A stretch of DNA of 64,000 nt from Lachnospiraceae bacterium (lineage in GTDB: Bacteria; Bacillota; Clostridia; Lachnospirales; Lachnospiraceae): positions 768,437 to 832,436 of the forward strand of contig JAKVNF010000004.1 in the NCBI GenBank assembly GCA_022483465.1, written 5' to 3'. Shown here piece by piece: positions 8,184-17,350 of the stretch. The position numbers were made by a program, and so were the translations under genes. The number at the start of each line of letters is the position of its first letter. Position 1 is the first letter of the stretch. The notes below the pieces were generated by a model. The model worked only from the letters and a program-made list of their open reading frames with translations. It was not told the origin of the DNA and searched no databases.

Positions 8184-9518
8184 GAAACTGCGCGCAATTA
8201 ACTCATGCATATTCTACCGGCAATAATTAGCTGGAGCGATGACATAATTCCAGTCTCCCCGAAACGTATTACGAATGATGTTCACTTGTCCCAGCTCCTC
8301 ATCTGTGACCTTGATCCCAGTCTTGTACGTACCGGAATCAAGCCCGCATTTGATCACAAGACCTTTTTCTGTTGTTGTATTCGCTATAAGGTTTATGATG
8401 ATCGCCAGTGTTTCCAACGGCCTGCCGCGCCAGTTTTTGCTGATCTGGCTGAACATGCGGTGCTCAATCTTGTTCCATTTTGATGTTCCTGGTGGAAAGT
8501 GGGAAACCTCTATCGGAATACCTATCTCGTTTACGAGCTTTTGCAATTCGACCTTAAACAGGCGATTACGGCTTCCGTTGCTGCCGCCACCGTCTGCTGT
8601 GATATAAAGCTTAGTTGCATTTGGATACCGCGTTTTGCCCATTTCCTCCCACCACATACGTATGGAGGCTACCGCAAATTCTGCAGTATCTGATGTGATA
8701 CCAACATTTACGAAACCTTCGTTTTGTGAGAGATCATAAACACCATATGGAATTGCCTTGCCTTTCTCAGGCAGCGGAAAATCGTGATCCAATACCTGTG
8801 TAGGGCTGCTTTTTGGAGCATATTCGGCACCATTGTTCTTGAAATTGCCAATGTTTTCCTTCTTCTTACAGTCGATGGAAATCACTGGTTCATCGTTAGT
8901 CATGTAGGCCAGGCAGGTCTCATTGATATGTCTGAATTGGGCATCCCGATCCGGCGATGGCTCACCAACCTGCTTGCTTTTCTGATTCTGTTGCAGGCTG
9001 TACCCATTTACGGCCAGTAACTCGCGGACCGAAGTAGGGCCGATCTGATATCCCTGCTCTGTGAGCTCCTGAGCCAGATGCCGTGTACTTTTGGATGTCC
9101 AGAGAAGAGGAGTTTCGGGATTGCCATAGCTGTCGTTCTCTACCAGCTTCAGCAGAGCCTCTTCAATACCGGGTTGAGATTCCGTAATTGGTTTTCTTCC
9201 GGCACCCTTTTTACGGATGCGTCCGGAATCCTCCTGCTGGATTTCACGATCAGCCTCTGGATTCCCGGAATGAATTTCCCTCAATCCAGCGGCTATCGTA
9301 TTCCTGTTCGCACCTGATAACTGGCTGACTTTTGAAATGCCACCGCGTCCGAGGGACTCGGCTTCATAGGCAAGATACTGCCTCCTCTGCTTCTCATTAA
9401 GGAGGGACATGACACCGGTTATTCGCTTTTTAAGGATATCTTCATCGCTCATGCACCCATGATACGAAATGGGAGATGAAATCGCAATATATTGCTTAAT
9501 TTATTTACGCGCAGTTCC
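8184..9518 (-). mobile_element. ISAzo13-family element B, copy 1
   Basis: The ends read GAAACTGCGCGCAATTAA (8184) and TTTACGCGCAGTTCC (to 9518), an imperfect inverted repeat. The TSD is TAA (8181-8183 and 9519-9521). It inserted inside the right terminal repeat of IS1595 copy 1, which should immobilise that copy. A near-identical second copy is at 16253-20976. Confidence 0.9.
8214..9452 (-). CDS. ISAzo13-family transposase (element B copy 1)
   Basis: A 412-residue protein with the ISAzo13 signatures VISIDCKKKENIGNFKNNG, PYGVYDLSQNEGFVNVGI, LYITADGGGSNGSRNRLFK and SHFPPGTSKWNKIEHRMF. These hold the acidic residues of the catalytic core (D in ISID, D in TADGGG, E in NKIEH). The N-terminal 90 residues carry a helix-turn-helix (GRGGISKVSQLSGANRNTI). 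The gene ends at 8214, 30 bp from the element end. It is complete. Confidence 0.9.
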   Translation of the reverse strand: MSDEDILKKRITGVMSLLNEKQRRQYLAYEAESLGRGGISKVSQLSGANRNTIAAGLREIHSGNPEADREIQQEDSGRIRKKGAGRKPITESQPGIEEALLKLVENDSYGNPETPLLWTSKSTRHLAQELTEQGYQIGPTSVRELLAVNGYSLQQNQKSKQVGEPSPDRDAQFRHINETCLAYMTNDEPVISIDCKKKENIGNFKNNGAEYAPKSSPTQVLDHDFPLPEKGKAIPYGVYDLSQNEGFVNVGITSDTAEFAVASIRMWWEEMGKTRYPNATKLYITADGGGSNGSRNRLFKVELQKLVNEIGIPIEVSHFPPGTSKWNKIEHRMFSQISKNWRGRPLETLAIIINLIANTTTEKGLVIKCGLDSGTYKTGIKVTDEELGQVNIIRNTFRGDWNYVIAPANYCR

Positions 9519-9533
9519 TAACGCCATAGAGAT

Positions 9534-9819
9534 CGTTCAGTACTGTCTTGATCACGACAGAAATTACGGTGAAGCTGCTATCCGGTATGAATGCTCCTAC
9601 CAGCAGGTTCGAAACTGGGTCATAAAATACGACGCCATGGGCAAAAGCGGGCTTGAGGATAGGCGCGGCCACCGTGCCGGGACTGAGCCGAGCAGGACTC
9701 CGGAGGAAGAACTCCGGGACAGGATCGCCCAGCTGGAGCGTCAGAATAGAGACCTGCGGATGGAGAATGATCTCCTAAAAAAACTAAGGGAACTGAAGAT
9801 GAAAGATCGCTCTCTTTAG
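9534..9819 (+). pseudogene. IS3 orfA, second part
   Basis: This continues orfA after the nested elements. It holds a third helix-turn-helix (YGEAAIRYECSYQQVRNWV) and a leucine-zipper-like end (IAQLERQNRDLRMENDLLKK), as usual for IS3 OrfA dimerisation. Near the end is a run of seven A (9777-9783) at the point where orfB opens in the -1 frame. The stop is TAG 9817-9819. Confidence 0.85.
9777..9783 (+). promoter_or_regulatory. A7 slippery site for -1 frameshifting (orfA to orfB)
   Basis: Seven A in a row lie where the orfA frame (CTA AAA AAA CTA) overlaps the open -1 frame (CCT AAA AAA ACT AAG). The -1 frame is open from here into orfB without a stop. IS3-family elements make the active OrfAB transposase by such slippage. 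Confidence 0.7.
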
Positions 9820-10371
9820 TTCACAACCTAATCAAATACTGTGCGATCAGCGAGCTTGCGAAAACAAAGCATTATCCGGTACGCAGGCTCTGCAGATATG
9901 TTCATGTGGCCCCTTCTGCGTATTACAAATGGAGGAAACATTCCAAATCAGCCCGTGAGGCCGAGAATGAACGCATTGCAGCGCTTATGAAGAAGCACCA
10001 TGAGGAACATCCGGAGAAAGGATATCGCCGTCTTCGGGACGATCTGGAAACGGAAGATCACATCCACATCAATGACAAGAGGGCACATCGGATCTGCAGG
10101 AAGAAACACATACAGTCGACGATCAAGTGGAGACCGAAGGGATGCACCAGAAGTTCGGGAGATCCCATGTATGTCGCTGAGAATGTCCTGCATCGTGACT
10201 TTACGGCAGAGCGTCCCAATCAGAAGTGGCTGACGGACGTATCCGAGTTTAAGTACTACACTGGTATAGAGGTCCACAAGCTCTATCTGAGCGCGATTTT
10301 GGACCTGTATGACCGCAGGATCGTGGCCTATGAGATCAGCGATCATAATGACAAGCCCCTGGTGATGAAGA
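9777..10371 (+). pseudogene. IS3 orfB (DDE transposase), first part
   Basis: The -1 frame from the slippery site gives the orfB N-terminus (SAYYKWRK, HPEKGYRRLRDDL), an HTH_21-like region and the start of the rve/DDE core: NQKWLTDVSEF, where D is the first catalytic residue, and LSAILDLYDRRIVAYEIS. The gene is cut at 10371 by a Tn7-like element. It resumes at 15994, and removing the insertion and one 5-bp duplication restores PLVMK-TFDEAVAA. Confidence 0.85.
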
Positions 10372-10381
10372 TGTGAAGGTG

Positions 10382-10535
10382 TAATTATCTTAGATAAAAA
10401 TTAATTATGACTTACATTAGCGTCCCGTTTGGGGCGCTTTTTTAATTATGATGGATACTACTGATTCATATATAGTAAATGCATAATTAATACAGATACT
10501 ATTGAAACATATGTAATTAAGATATATACTGTTAG
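10382..10535 (+). repeat. Tn7-like left-end repeats (probable TnsB sites)
   Basis: Four clear copies and one partial copy of an AT-rich direct repeat (roughly TAATTA-GA--GATACTA) start near 10382, 10401, 10442, 10482 and 10513. The right end (15930-15988, read on the other strand) has two or three related copies, such as GATACTAATGTAATTAAG. Multiple transposase sites, more on one end than the other, are usual for Tn7 elements. Confidence 0.6.
10419..10443 (+). terminator. Terminator inside the left end of the Tn7-like element
   Basis: AGCGTCCC - GTTT - GGGGCGCT followed by six T forms a strong intrinsic terminator 47 bp from the left tip. It is upstream of tnsA, so it would block transcripts coming from the host gene (here IS3) and leave tnsABC/tniQ under the element's own promoter, presumably between 10444 and 10560. 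Confidence 0.75.
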
Positions 10536-10575
10536 TGGGCAGTTTTTCATCCATTCACCAGAGGAGGAAGATCCC

Positions 10576-11364
10576 ATGAGCAGACGAGGCACGGTATGGT
10601 CGTTGGAAACAGAACGCCGAAGGATTAAAGAAGGGCGCGGCAGTGGCGAAGGCTCCGACTACAAGCCTTGGATCACGACGCACGACTTTCCATCCAAAGG
10701 TCAGGTATGCAGAGCAAGAGGACAGACGACAGGAAGAATCCACCACATGATGTCCAGCCTTGAACGTGATCTGTTTCTGATCCTAGATTACGACCCTGCG
10801 GTGACGGATATCCGGGAACAGTACCCCCTTGAATTGCGGGAGACTCTCCTGATCGCTGCAGAAGCCGGCATCAGACATCCGGAGGCAAACGGCTGGCCGA
10901 ATGTGATGACAAGCGATTTCTACTACTCTAAAGATGGCGTGTGGCACGCGGTGGCGGTCAAGCCATCCTCAGAGCTCTTCAGTGCGAGAGTCGCCGAAAA
11001 GCTTAAGATCGAGCAGCTGTACTGGGAGAAAAAGCAGGTCAGCTGGTCGATTATGACAGAGAAGGAGATCAACAGAACCCGGGCCCGAAACATCCTGTGG
11101 ATCACTGGCGGCCGTTCCTTTGAAGAGCTTGTACCTTCTGACCGTCAGAGAGCGCTTCTTGAGCAGGCGTTTCTTCAGTGCTACAACGATCCCGGCATTC
11201 CATTTCCCGTCCTCATCCGCGAAATGGAGACTGCTCTCCATCTGGAGAACGGCACGGTGATTCAGATGTTCAAACACCTGGTGCAGGCAGGACAAATCAC
11301 ACTGGATCTTGACAGAACGATCTGCCTTGACGATCCCCGTACAGGCATACAGGAGAATACATGA
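10576..11364 (+). CDS. tnsA: TnsA-like endonuclease
   Basis: A 262-residue protein; ATG 10576 follows GAGGAGG closely. In Tn7, TnsA cuts the 5' ends of the transposon and is a restriction-enzyme-like nuclease. Visible are WITTHDFPSKGQVCR, SSLERDLFLILDYDP (E63), EQYPL, NVMTSDFYYS (D114) and VAVKPSSEL (K129), which match the E, D and K of the Tn7 active site. The Gln two residues before the Lys in Tn7 TnsA appears to be Ala here (A127). The C-terminal half resembles the DNA- and TnsC-binding domain. It overlaps no gene; tnsB follows after 1 base. Confidence 0.88.
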   Translation: MSRRGTVWSLETERRRIKEGRGSGEGSDYKPWITTHDFPSKGQVCRARGQTTGRIHHMMSSLERDLFLILDYDPAVTDIREQYPLELRETLLIAAEAGIRHPEANGWPNVMTSDFYYSKDGVWHAVAVKPSSELFSARVAEKLKIEQLYWEKKQVSWSIMTEKEINRTRARNILWITGGRSFEELVPSDRQRALLEQAFLQCYNDPGIPFPVLIREMETALHLENGTVIQMFKHLVQAGQITLDLDRTICLDDPRTGIQENT

Positions 11365-11365
11365 G

Positions 11366-13525
11366 ATGACGGATACAACGATGAATACAGAAGCATCTGA
11401 GAGCTTTACTCCCGTTGTGGGGCAGCTGCTGCGGAACAGACAGAGCGGACGCGTCTGCCGCGTGCTCTATGTATCTCCAAATCTTCAGGACAGCTGCTGG
11501 TGGATTGATATCAACGACCTGAAATGCAATACCCCGGACCGCATCCGCGGAGAAGAGCTGCTCTCCTCCCTGAATAGCGGCTCTTTGGAGGCAGTCATCG
11601 ACACCGAAAAAAGTGTCAGGGAGGATTCCCTCTCTGAAGCTATGAAGAAGAGCCGTGACAGGGTCTGGGAGCTGATCAGGGATGTCGTAGCCAGAGAACC
11701 GGAGATTTATCAGAGAGCCGAACGGACGGATCTTCTGAAGCAGGTCGAGGCAAAAACAGGTGTTCCCAAGTCCGATCTGTATCGGTATCTCGGAAAGTAC
11801 TGGAGGGGCGGCAAGGATAAGAACGCTCTTCTCCCCGGATACCGCAACTGTGGCGGTCACAGGACCGAAAACAGCGTCAAAAAGCGTCTTGGCCGTCCCA
11901 AGAAACCAGGAAGCAACGGGAAGATCCTGAACCAGAAGGACTTCGAGAACTTCACAGATGCGATTGATTATCATTACAGCAAAAGCAGAAACGCTACGCT
12001 CTCGAGCACTTATCACCGCATGATCGGACTGAAATATACGACAAAGGATTCTCAGGGAAATGTTGTCTCACTGCCTCCGGATGAGATTCCGTCTATCAAT
12101 CAGTTCCTGTACTGGTATCACAGAAACAGAGATTCTGTTTCTTCGAAGCGGAAGAAAGATGGAGAGCATAAGTTTGCACTCAGTTCACGGGCTATCACCG
12201 GAAAAACGGAGTGCACGGTCAGCGGGCCCTCTGAAAAGGTACAGATTGATGCCACCATTGCGGACTTCTATCTTGTCCGGGAGAACTTTCCAGGGCAGAT
12301 CATCGGAAGGCCTGTGATCTTCCTGATCAAAGACGCCTACTCTCGTATAATCACCGGAATGCATGTCACTCTGGACAACGCCTCCTGGAACCAGGCGCTG
12401 CTGGCCATCAAGAACTCCGCGGAAGACAAGGTGGCATTCTGCAGACGGTTTGGTGTGGAGATCACCGAGGAACAGTGGCCCTGCCATCATCTCCCGTCGG
12501 TTCTCATTGCGGATAACGGCGAAGTGGGAGGAAAAGGTGTTGAGTCACTCATCTCAGAGCTTGGCATCATGGTAGAAAACTGCCCACCCTATCGCGGTGA
12601 TCTGAAGGGAATCATTGAGCATGCGTTCTGTCTTGCACAGGGGGCACTGAAGGACATCCTCCCCGGATATGTGGAGAAGGACGCCGGCACCCGGGGTGCA
12701 GATGATTATCGTCTGAAGGCAGCCTGCGACTATGGAACCTTTATGAAGGCACTGATCCTGTGTATCCTGAAGTACAACTCATCGTGGCTGGATGAAGATA
12801 CCTATCAGCGCACACCGGAGATGATCCGGGATCATGTCAACGCAGATCCTCTTGACCTGTGGAACTATGGCATACGATATCGCTCCGGCGCCATGCGTCT
12901 CGTTTCGCAGGAGGATATGTACCGGGTGCTCCTGCCGCAGGGAAAGGCAAAAATCACCGAGCGCGGCATCGAGTTCAATGGGCTGTACTATACCTGTCAG
13001 GAAGCTGTTGACGAGGAATGGTTTGCCACTGCCAGAACCAAAGGACGGTACGCCGTCACAGTCATCTATGATCCGACCTGTGTGGATCACATCTATGTCA
13101 CCACCGAAGATGATCGGAAGCTCATCACCTGTTCTCTCCTGGAGCGCAGTGCTTCTTTCAGCGGTATTACGGAGGAAGAGATGGACCGCTACCGCGATGA
13201 GGACAGGAAGCAGAAGGCCGAGTATACCGCTACAATGAATCAGAAGAACGCGGAGTTCGAACAGGCGATGGAAAAGATCCGCCGGCAGATCAGCAGCCGG
13301 AAGGCAGCTCCATCGATCATCAGGGAATCCATTAAGAACATCGAACAGAACCGGAAGGCAGAGCGTGAGGAACTGTCCGGCGCTGCCAGAGCCAAGCGCA
13401 TGCAGACGGAACTGAATGCGCAAAAGGAGGGGGCCACCGCAGACAAAGATCAGCGGTATTATGGCGAAGATTCTCCAATCGACCAGTCGATTGACGAGGC
13501 GTTGGAAAAAGCAGGCCTGATCTGA
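11366..13525 (+). CDS. tnsB: TnsB-like DDE transposase
   Basis: A 719-residue product from ATG 11366, one base after the tnsA stop, with AGGAGA upstream. TnsB binds the ends and makes the 3' cuts and joins. The rve core shows KVQIDATIADFYLV (Asp about 294), VLIADNGEVGG (Asp about 382) and DLKGIIEHAF (Glu about 417). N-terminal helical domains (about 80-230) should bind the end repeats. The Lys/Glu-rich C-terminal tail (about 600-719, coiled) is the usual place for TnsC contact. The gene is intact. Confidence 0.9.
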   Translation: MTDTTMNTEASESFTPVVGQLLRNRQSGRVCRVLYVSPNLQDSCWWIDINDLKCNTPDRIRGEELLSSLNSGSLEAVIDTEKSVREDSLSEAMKKSRDRVWELIRDVVAREPEIYQRAERTDLLKQVEAKTGVPKSDLYRYLGKYWRGGKDKNALLPGYRNCGGHRTENSVKKRLGRPKKPGSNGKILNQKDFENFTDAIDYHYSKSRNATLSSTYHRMIGLKYTTKDSQGNVVSLPPDEIPSINQFLYWYHRNRDSVSSKRKKDGEHKFALSSRAITGKTECTVSGPSEKVQIDATIADFYLVRENFPGQIIGRPVIFLIKDAYSRIITGMHVTLDNASWNQALLAIKNSAEDKVAFCRRFGVEITEEQWPCHHLPSVLIADNGEVGGKGVESLISELGIMVENCPPYRGDLKGIIEHAFCLAQGALKDILPGYVEKDAGTRGADDYRLKAACDYGTFMKALILCILKYNSSWLDEDTYQRTPEMIRDHVNADPLDLWNYGIRYRSGAMRLVSQEDMYRVLLPQGKAKITERGIEFNGLYYTCQEAVDEEWFATARTKGRYAVTVIYDPTCVDHIYVTTEDDRKLITCSLLERSASFSGITEEEMDRYRDEDRKQKAEYTATMNQKNAEFEQAMEKIRRQISSRKAAPSIIRESIKNIEQNRKAEREELSGAARAKRMQTELNAQKEGATADKDQRYYGEDSPIDQSIDEALEKAGLI

Positions 13526-13552
13526 AGAAAAGGAACGGAAAGGGGGTTCGCT

Positions 13553-15013
13553 TTGAAGAATGAGATCTTTGAAAACGCAGTATATCAAAGCCCGACAGAA
13601 GTGCTGTTTATGGGAAATCCACTGATCGAGGCGATCCCCTCCATCGGGGATCCACTGGAGTATGCCGCACAGCTTATGGTGATCATGCCCTATCAGGAGA
13701 GCGACCGGAACCTGAACCGGATGGAGCGGCTTAACAAGCTGCCGTATATTAAACAGCTCCATGTGCCCTGCACCTGTGACACCGAAATCGCCATGAATGT
13801 CGACCGGTGCCTCCGTTGGGGCTACTACGGGAGGAATCCGATGCCGCTTTCGGTCATACAGCAGGCCATTACCGAAAACGGGATTCCATTCGATGACCGG
13901 CTCAGACGAGTTTTTCGGTCCTACAAGCAGCCTGCATACGGCTTTCCAGTGTTCGGCATTTCCGGCGTCGGAAAGACCTGTTCCGTCATGAACGTCCTGA
14001 CTCTCTACCCGCAGGTCATTGTCCATACGAACTACAGAGGCGTCCCTTTCGATCTTCATCAGCTTGTCTGGCTGAAGGTTGACTGTCCGCAGGATGGCTC
14101 CACAAAGGGACTATGTCAGCGCATACTTCAGGAGATGGACCGGATTCTCGGCTCTCACTTCTCAGAACAGCACTCCTTCAATCGGATCAGTAAAGAAGTA
14201 CTTCTTGGGGATCTCCGGTCAGCGATTGATTCCTGCAGTCTGGGCATCCTCGTCATTGACGACGTCCAGAACCTCTGCAGTGTCAGAGACCAGGTCTCCA
14301 CAGAGCTTCTGAACTTCCTGGTCTCCCTCGTGAACACTGCCGAAGTCCCCATTGTCATGGTCGGTGCACCGAAGTTTACCACCATCCTGCAGTCTGAGTT
14401 CCAGCAGGCCAAGCGCGTCACCGGAGAGGGAGAGGTCCACATGGACCTGCTGAAGCAGGGAAGCAAAGAATGGAACCGGTACATACGGGCACTCTGGCAT
14501 TATCAGTATACCCGGAAGAAGGTGGAGCTTACAGCCGCCCTGTCTGACGCGTTCTATGAGGAGACTGTCGGGAATCAGTTCCTGCTTGCGATCCTGTACA
14601 AACTGGTACAGGACTATGCCATCATCAGCAAAACGGAGACCTTTGACGCTGAAACTGTCCACAGAACAGCAGATCTCAGACTTGGTCTGACGAAACAGCA
14701 GCGGAAGGACATGCGGGAAGGCAGGGATGTCGACCTGACCCTGTACGAGCATCTCTGGAGAGCACCTGCCATTCCGGAAGAAATGAATCCGCAGGAGCAG
14801 ATGCCGAAGGATGATCCGCTGCAAAGCCTCATTTCAAACCTCGTTACCGTCTTTGGCGTCAGCATGCAGGACGCCAGGAAAGCTGCGCGCAGCGTGGCTG
14901 CCGCTTTTCCGGATGAGAAGGATCCGGCAAAGCTTTTGCTCTATGCTGCGGAACTCCTGGATAAGTCCGGCATTGGGAAAGATTCTGCAAAGGGATCCGA
15001 CAATGATTCGTGA
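13553..15013 (+). CDS. tnsC: TnsC-like AAA+ ATPase
   Basis: A 486-residue regulator that links target choice to the transposase. Walker A is GISGVGKT (about 135-142) and Walker B is LGILVIDDVQNL (about 229-240). A sensor-like VPIVMVGAPKF follows. The start is a TTG at 13553, chosen for its strong AGGGGG 6 bases upstream; no ATG fits better. It lies 27 bp after tnsB and overlaps tniQ by 11 bp. The C-terminal region (about 400-486) is acidic and helical and may touch TnsA/TnsB. Confidence 0.9.
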   Translation: MKNEIFENAVYQSPTEVLFMGNPLIEAIPSIGDPLEYAAQLMVIMPYQESDRNLNRMERLNKLPYIKQLHVPCTCDTEIAMNVDRCLRWGYYGRNPMPLSVIQQAITENGIPFDDRLRRVFRSYKQPAYGFPVFGISGVGKTCSVMNVLTLYPQVIVHTNYRGVPFDLHQLVWLKVDCPQDGSTKGLCQRILQEMDRILGSHFSEQHSFNRISKEVLLGDLRSAIDSCSLGILVIDDVQNLCSVRDQVSTELLNFLVSLVNTAEVPIVMVGAPKFTTILQSEFQQAKRVTGEGEVHMDLLKQGSKEWNRYIRALWHYQYTRKKVELTAALSDAFYEETVGNQFLLAILYKLVQDYAIISKTETFDAETVHRTADLRLGLTKQQRKDMREGRDVDLTLYEHLWRAPAIPEEMNPQEQMPKDDPLQSLISNLVTVFGVSMQDARKAARSVAAAFPDEKDPAKLLLYAAELLDKSGIGKDSAKGSDNDS

Positions 15014-15932
15014 AGACCAGGAGCATCTGCTTGTGTTTCCTATCCCGATGAAGGGGGAATGCTGGTACAGCCTGCTTGCCAGGTACCATGCCATCAGCGG
15101 GAACAGAAGCGAGAAGTATACCTTTGACCAACTGTTCGGCGGAAAAACGGTGCTGGATGCTGCCGTCACCCTTCCCGCCCGTGTAAAGCTTATCGACGCA
15201 TGGCTCCCCAGAGAATGCGGGCTGACATCGGACAGAATCATTCGTGAGTTCACAGCATACCAGTACCTGCGTCTTTCCTCACGGTTTCCGGACACCGCTT
15301 ATCAGCGCCTTATGCAGGGCAGCGCAAAACGTGGACGCGGTATGCGCTCTCAGATGGCTGGTGCTCTACGGGGCCGTCATCAGAAGCTTTGCTTCTGCCC
15401 TGACTGTGTCAGGAGCGACACAGAGGAATACCACCATTCCTGCTGGCACCTTGTACACCAGATCAATGGTGTAAGATACTGCCCCATTCATGGGATGAGA
15501 CTGATTGAAAGTCCCTGGCCGGAAGGTGAAAAGCTCGTGCATTTTTATCCTGCACCGGATGCAGAAATGGCCGGTCAGATGGAAAGGGAAAGCCGTGGGG
15601 AAGAAACGGATGTGTTCCAGGATCGTTTTTTCGAGCTGGCAAAGACAATCGACTGGCTTTTGGCGAACAGTGAAAGGATTGGAACAGAAGAAAGACTGCT
15701 GCAGTTTTACGAGTCAGAGCTTGGAACAGACCCTTCATGGCAGGACATCCTGAAGCATCTTGCCAGCAAGGATGCAGGGTTCGTTCTGGAACTGTTTCCC
15801 GAAGAGGACCTGGTCCGTATGGGGAATGATGTCATCAAACATGGCCTTCGTCAGCAGTCTCCGCTCTTCCACGCGCTGATGATCATGCGCTTCGGGGGCG
15901 TCCAGTGGCTCGAGCGCAAGACGCAGACTTAA
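15003..15932 (+). CDS. tniQ: TniQ/TnsD-like target-selection protein
   Basis: A 309-residue protein starting at ATG 15003 inside the end of tnsC. The N-terminus (PMKGECWYSLLARYHAISGN) is the typical TniQ start (P...GE...S.L.R). A zinc-binding module follows, with KLCFCPDCVRSD and, after a spacer, CWHLVHQINGVRYCPIHG (CxxC ... CxxH). Tn7 TnsD, which binds a fixed attachment site, is usually about 500 residues; this protein is shorter and closer to TniQ. It probably decides where the element goes, but the rule it follows is unknown. Confidence 0.88.
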   Translation: MIREDQEHLLVFPIPMKGECWYSLLARYHAISGNRSEKYTFDQLFGGKTVLDAAVTLPARVKLIDAWLPRECGLTSDRIIREFTAYQYLRLSSRFPDTAYQRLMQGSAKRGRGMRSQMAGALRGRHQKLCFCPDCVRSDTEEYHHSCWHLVHQINGVRYCPIHGMRLIESPWPEGEKLVHFYPAPDAEMAGQMERESRGEETDVFQDRFFELAKTIDWLLANSERIGTEERLLQFYESELGTDPSWQDILKHLASKDAGFVLELFPEEDLVRMGNDVIKHGLRQQSPLFHALMIMRFGGVQWLERKTQT

Positions 15933-15993
15933 TTACATTAGTATCAGCTATATTTACATTTGGCATCAAACTTATTTATGCCTTCACAGAAGA

Positions 15994-16252
15994 CGTTTGA
16001 TGAGGCCGTCGCAGCAGAGCCTGATGCTCACCCACTGTTTCATAGTGATAGAGGATTTCAATATACAAGCAGAGAGTTTCATCAGAGACTTGTTGAGCAT
16101 AAGATGACGCAGAGTATGTCCAGGGTAGGCCACTGCATTGACAACGGGCCGATGGAAGGATTCTGGGGAATGCTCAAGCGCGAAAGTTACTACGGCAGAA
16201 GATTTACAGATCGCAGTTCGCTGGAGTCCATGATCAGAAATTACATCTATTA
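15994..16252 (+). pseudogene. IS3 orfB, second part
   Basis: This part carries the second catalytic Asp (HSDRGFQYTS) and the Glu (NGPMEGFWGMLKRE) of the DDE triad. It ends at 16252 where an ISAzo13 element is inserted (TSD TTA). The frame rejoins at 20980 as NYIYYYNTERTQRRL. Confidence 0.85.
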
Positions 16253-16330
16253 GAAACTGCGCGCAATTAACTCATGCATATTCTACCGGCAATAATTAGC
16301 CTAAGACGGTGTCAAAAGTAGCACCATAAC

Positions 16331-17350
16331 TCAGTAAGATATTTTTATTGTATCATTTATGAAAGCTTTCAACGAGAAAGTGCTTGGTATCTCTATATCC
16401 AGTTGCTTATAGAATTCTCGTACGCTCTTGTTTGGCACTTCGACTTCGATATCTCCATTCCGCTTTTTTAAGCACATGAGAGATGAAGTGCTCCCAATTA
16501 GTCGAGTAGTTGCTATCCCTACTCCGAGAAGCTCCTTGCGTAAAAACAGAAAGGCAATTTCCTCAATAATATCCGAGAACAGCTTACCCTTCACCCTTTC
16601 TGCTGTCCATCTTTCAATTGGCAGGATATCGAGATATTCCTTTCCTGTTTTGAAAACTGTTTCGATATCGGCTCTGGCGAAATAGGAATCCAAAGTATCG
16701 GCAGGTGTCATATTTTTATTAGCGATCAGGACAAAGTAACCGAACTTTACATCAAACCAATTTTTATCAGCCATGCTGAGTTTCTCGTATGCTTCAGGAT
16801 CTTTCATCCTGTTCTGACGGCCGAGTTCAAGAGCATTATCTTTGTCTACATATACATATGCATTTTCATAGTTCTCAAAGATCTTTACCGTTTTACAATA
16901 TCCAAAATAGGTATGGCCATGACGGTCAAACTGATATTTTGAGTTTGGTATCAGACGTTTCAGTTCGTTGTACAGCTGTTTATATGGGTATCCTCTTTTT
17001 GCAGGCATTCTCGCAAGCATTGTTCGACATTTCTTTCCCCCTTCCGGTGAATCTGTCTTTGACGGAAGATGAAACATCTCGATCAAAGGCTTGCAAACAT
17101 AACCGGCATCCAAAACAAGGCTGTCAATTCGCACGTTCAATGTTTCGGCTACATTAGTAATAATAAACGTGATCGTACTGAGGTCCAGAAGATTGCCAGG
17201 TATTACATCGAACCAGACTGGTATTCCGGTACTTTCATCCAAGACCAAGATGAGGCGAGTTTGGATAGAAGTAGATGACACGCCATGAGAGCATAAGGCA
17301 TTAAATGGATTATCTCTGATATCATTTGGCAATGGTGTGGAATCCACATA
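16331..17350 (-). pseudogene. Element D transposase, C-terminal part
   Basis: This holds the rest of the DDE core: VDSTPLPND, then RIDSLVLDAGYVCKPL (second Asp), and ARADIETVFKTGKEYLDIL (Glu block). It is separated from its start by the ISAzo13 element at 17351-18868, whose TSD is ATA. No stop or frameshift is seen within it apart from the insertion. Confidence 0.8.

Larger units (their letters stand above)
4766..9525 (-). mobile_element. IS1595-family element, copy 1 (interrupted twice)
   Basis: It is the same element as the intact copy at 59930-61143. The left end GGCGTTAGTAAGAAAACGGG starts at 4766. The right end is cut: ...TTCTTACTAA stops at 8183 and the last bases, TAACGCC, lie at 9519-9525, because an ISAzo13 element sits inside the terminal repeat. 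The 8-bp TSD ATAGAGAT is at 4758-4765 and 9526-9533. A second guest (IS1634 type) lies at 5671-7873. Confidence 0.9.
10372..15988 (+). mobile_element. Tn7-like transposon, complete and without cargo
   Basis: The element is 5617 bp. Its ends are TGTGAAGG and CCTTCACA (TGT...ACA, as in Tn7), with the 5-bp TSD GAAGA at 10367-10371 and 15989-15993. It contains only tnsA, tnsB, tnsC and tniQ, all in one direction, tightly spaced and all intact. Only 56 bp separate tniQ from the right end, so there is no room for passenger genes. No cas gene or CRISPR repeat is present. The insertion lies in IS3 orfB. Confidence 0.92.

Noticed and set aside
10372..15988. CRISPR-associated transposon (CAST)
   Set aside because: Tn7-like genes are present but there are no cas genes, array or spare room in the element.
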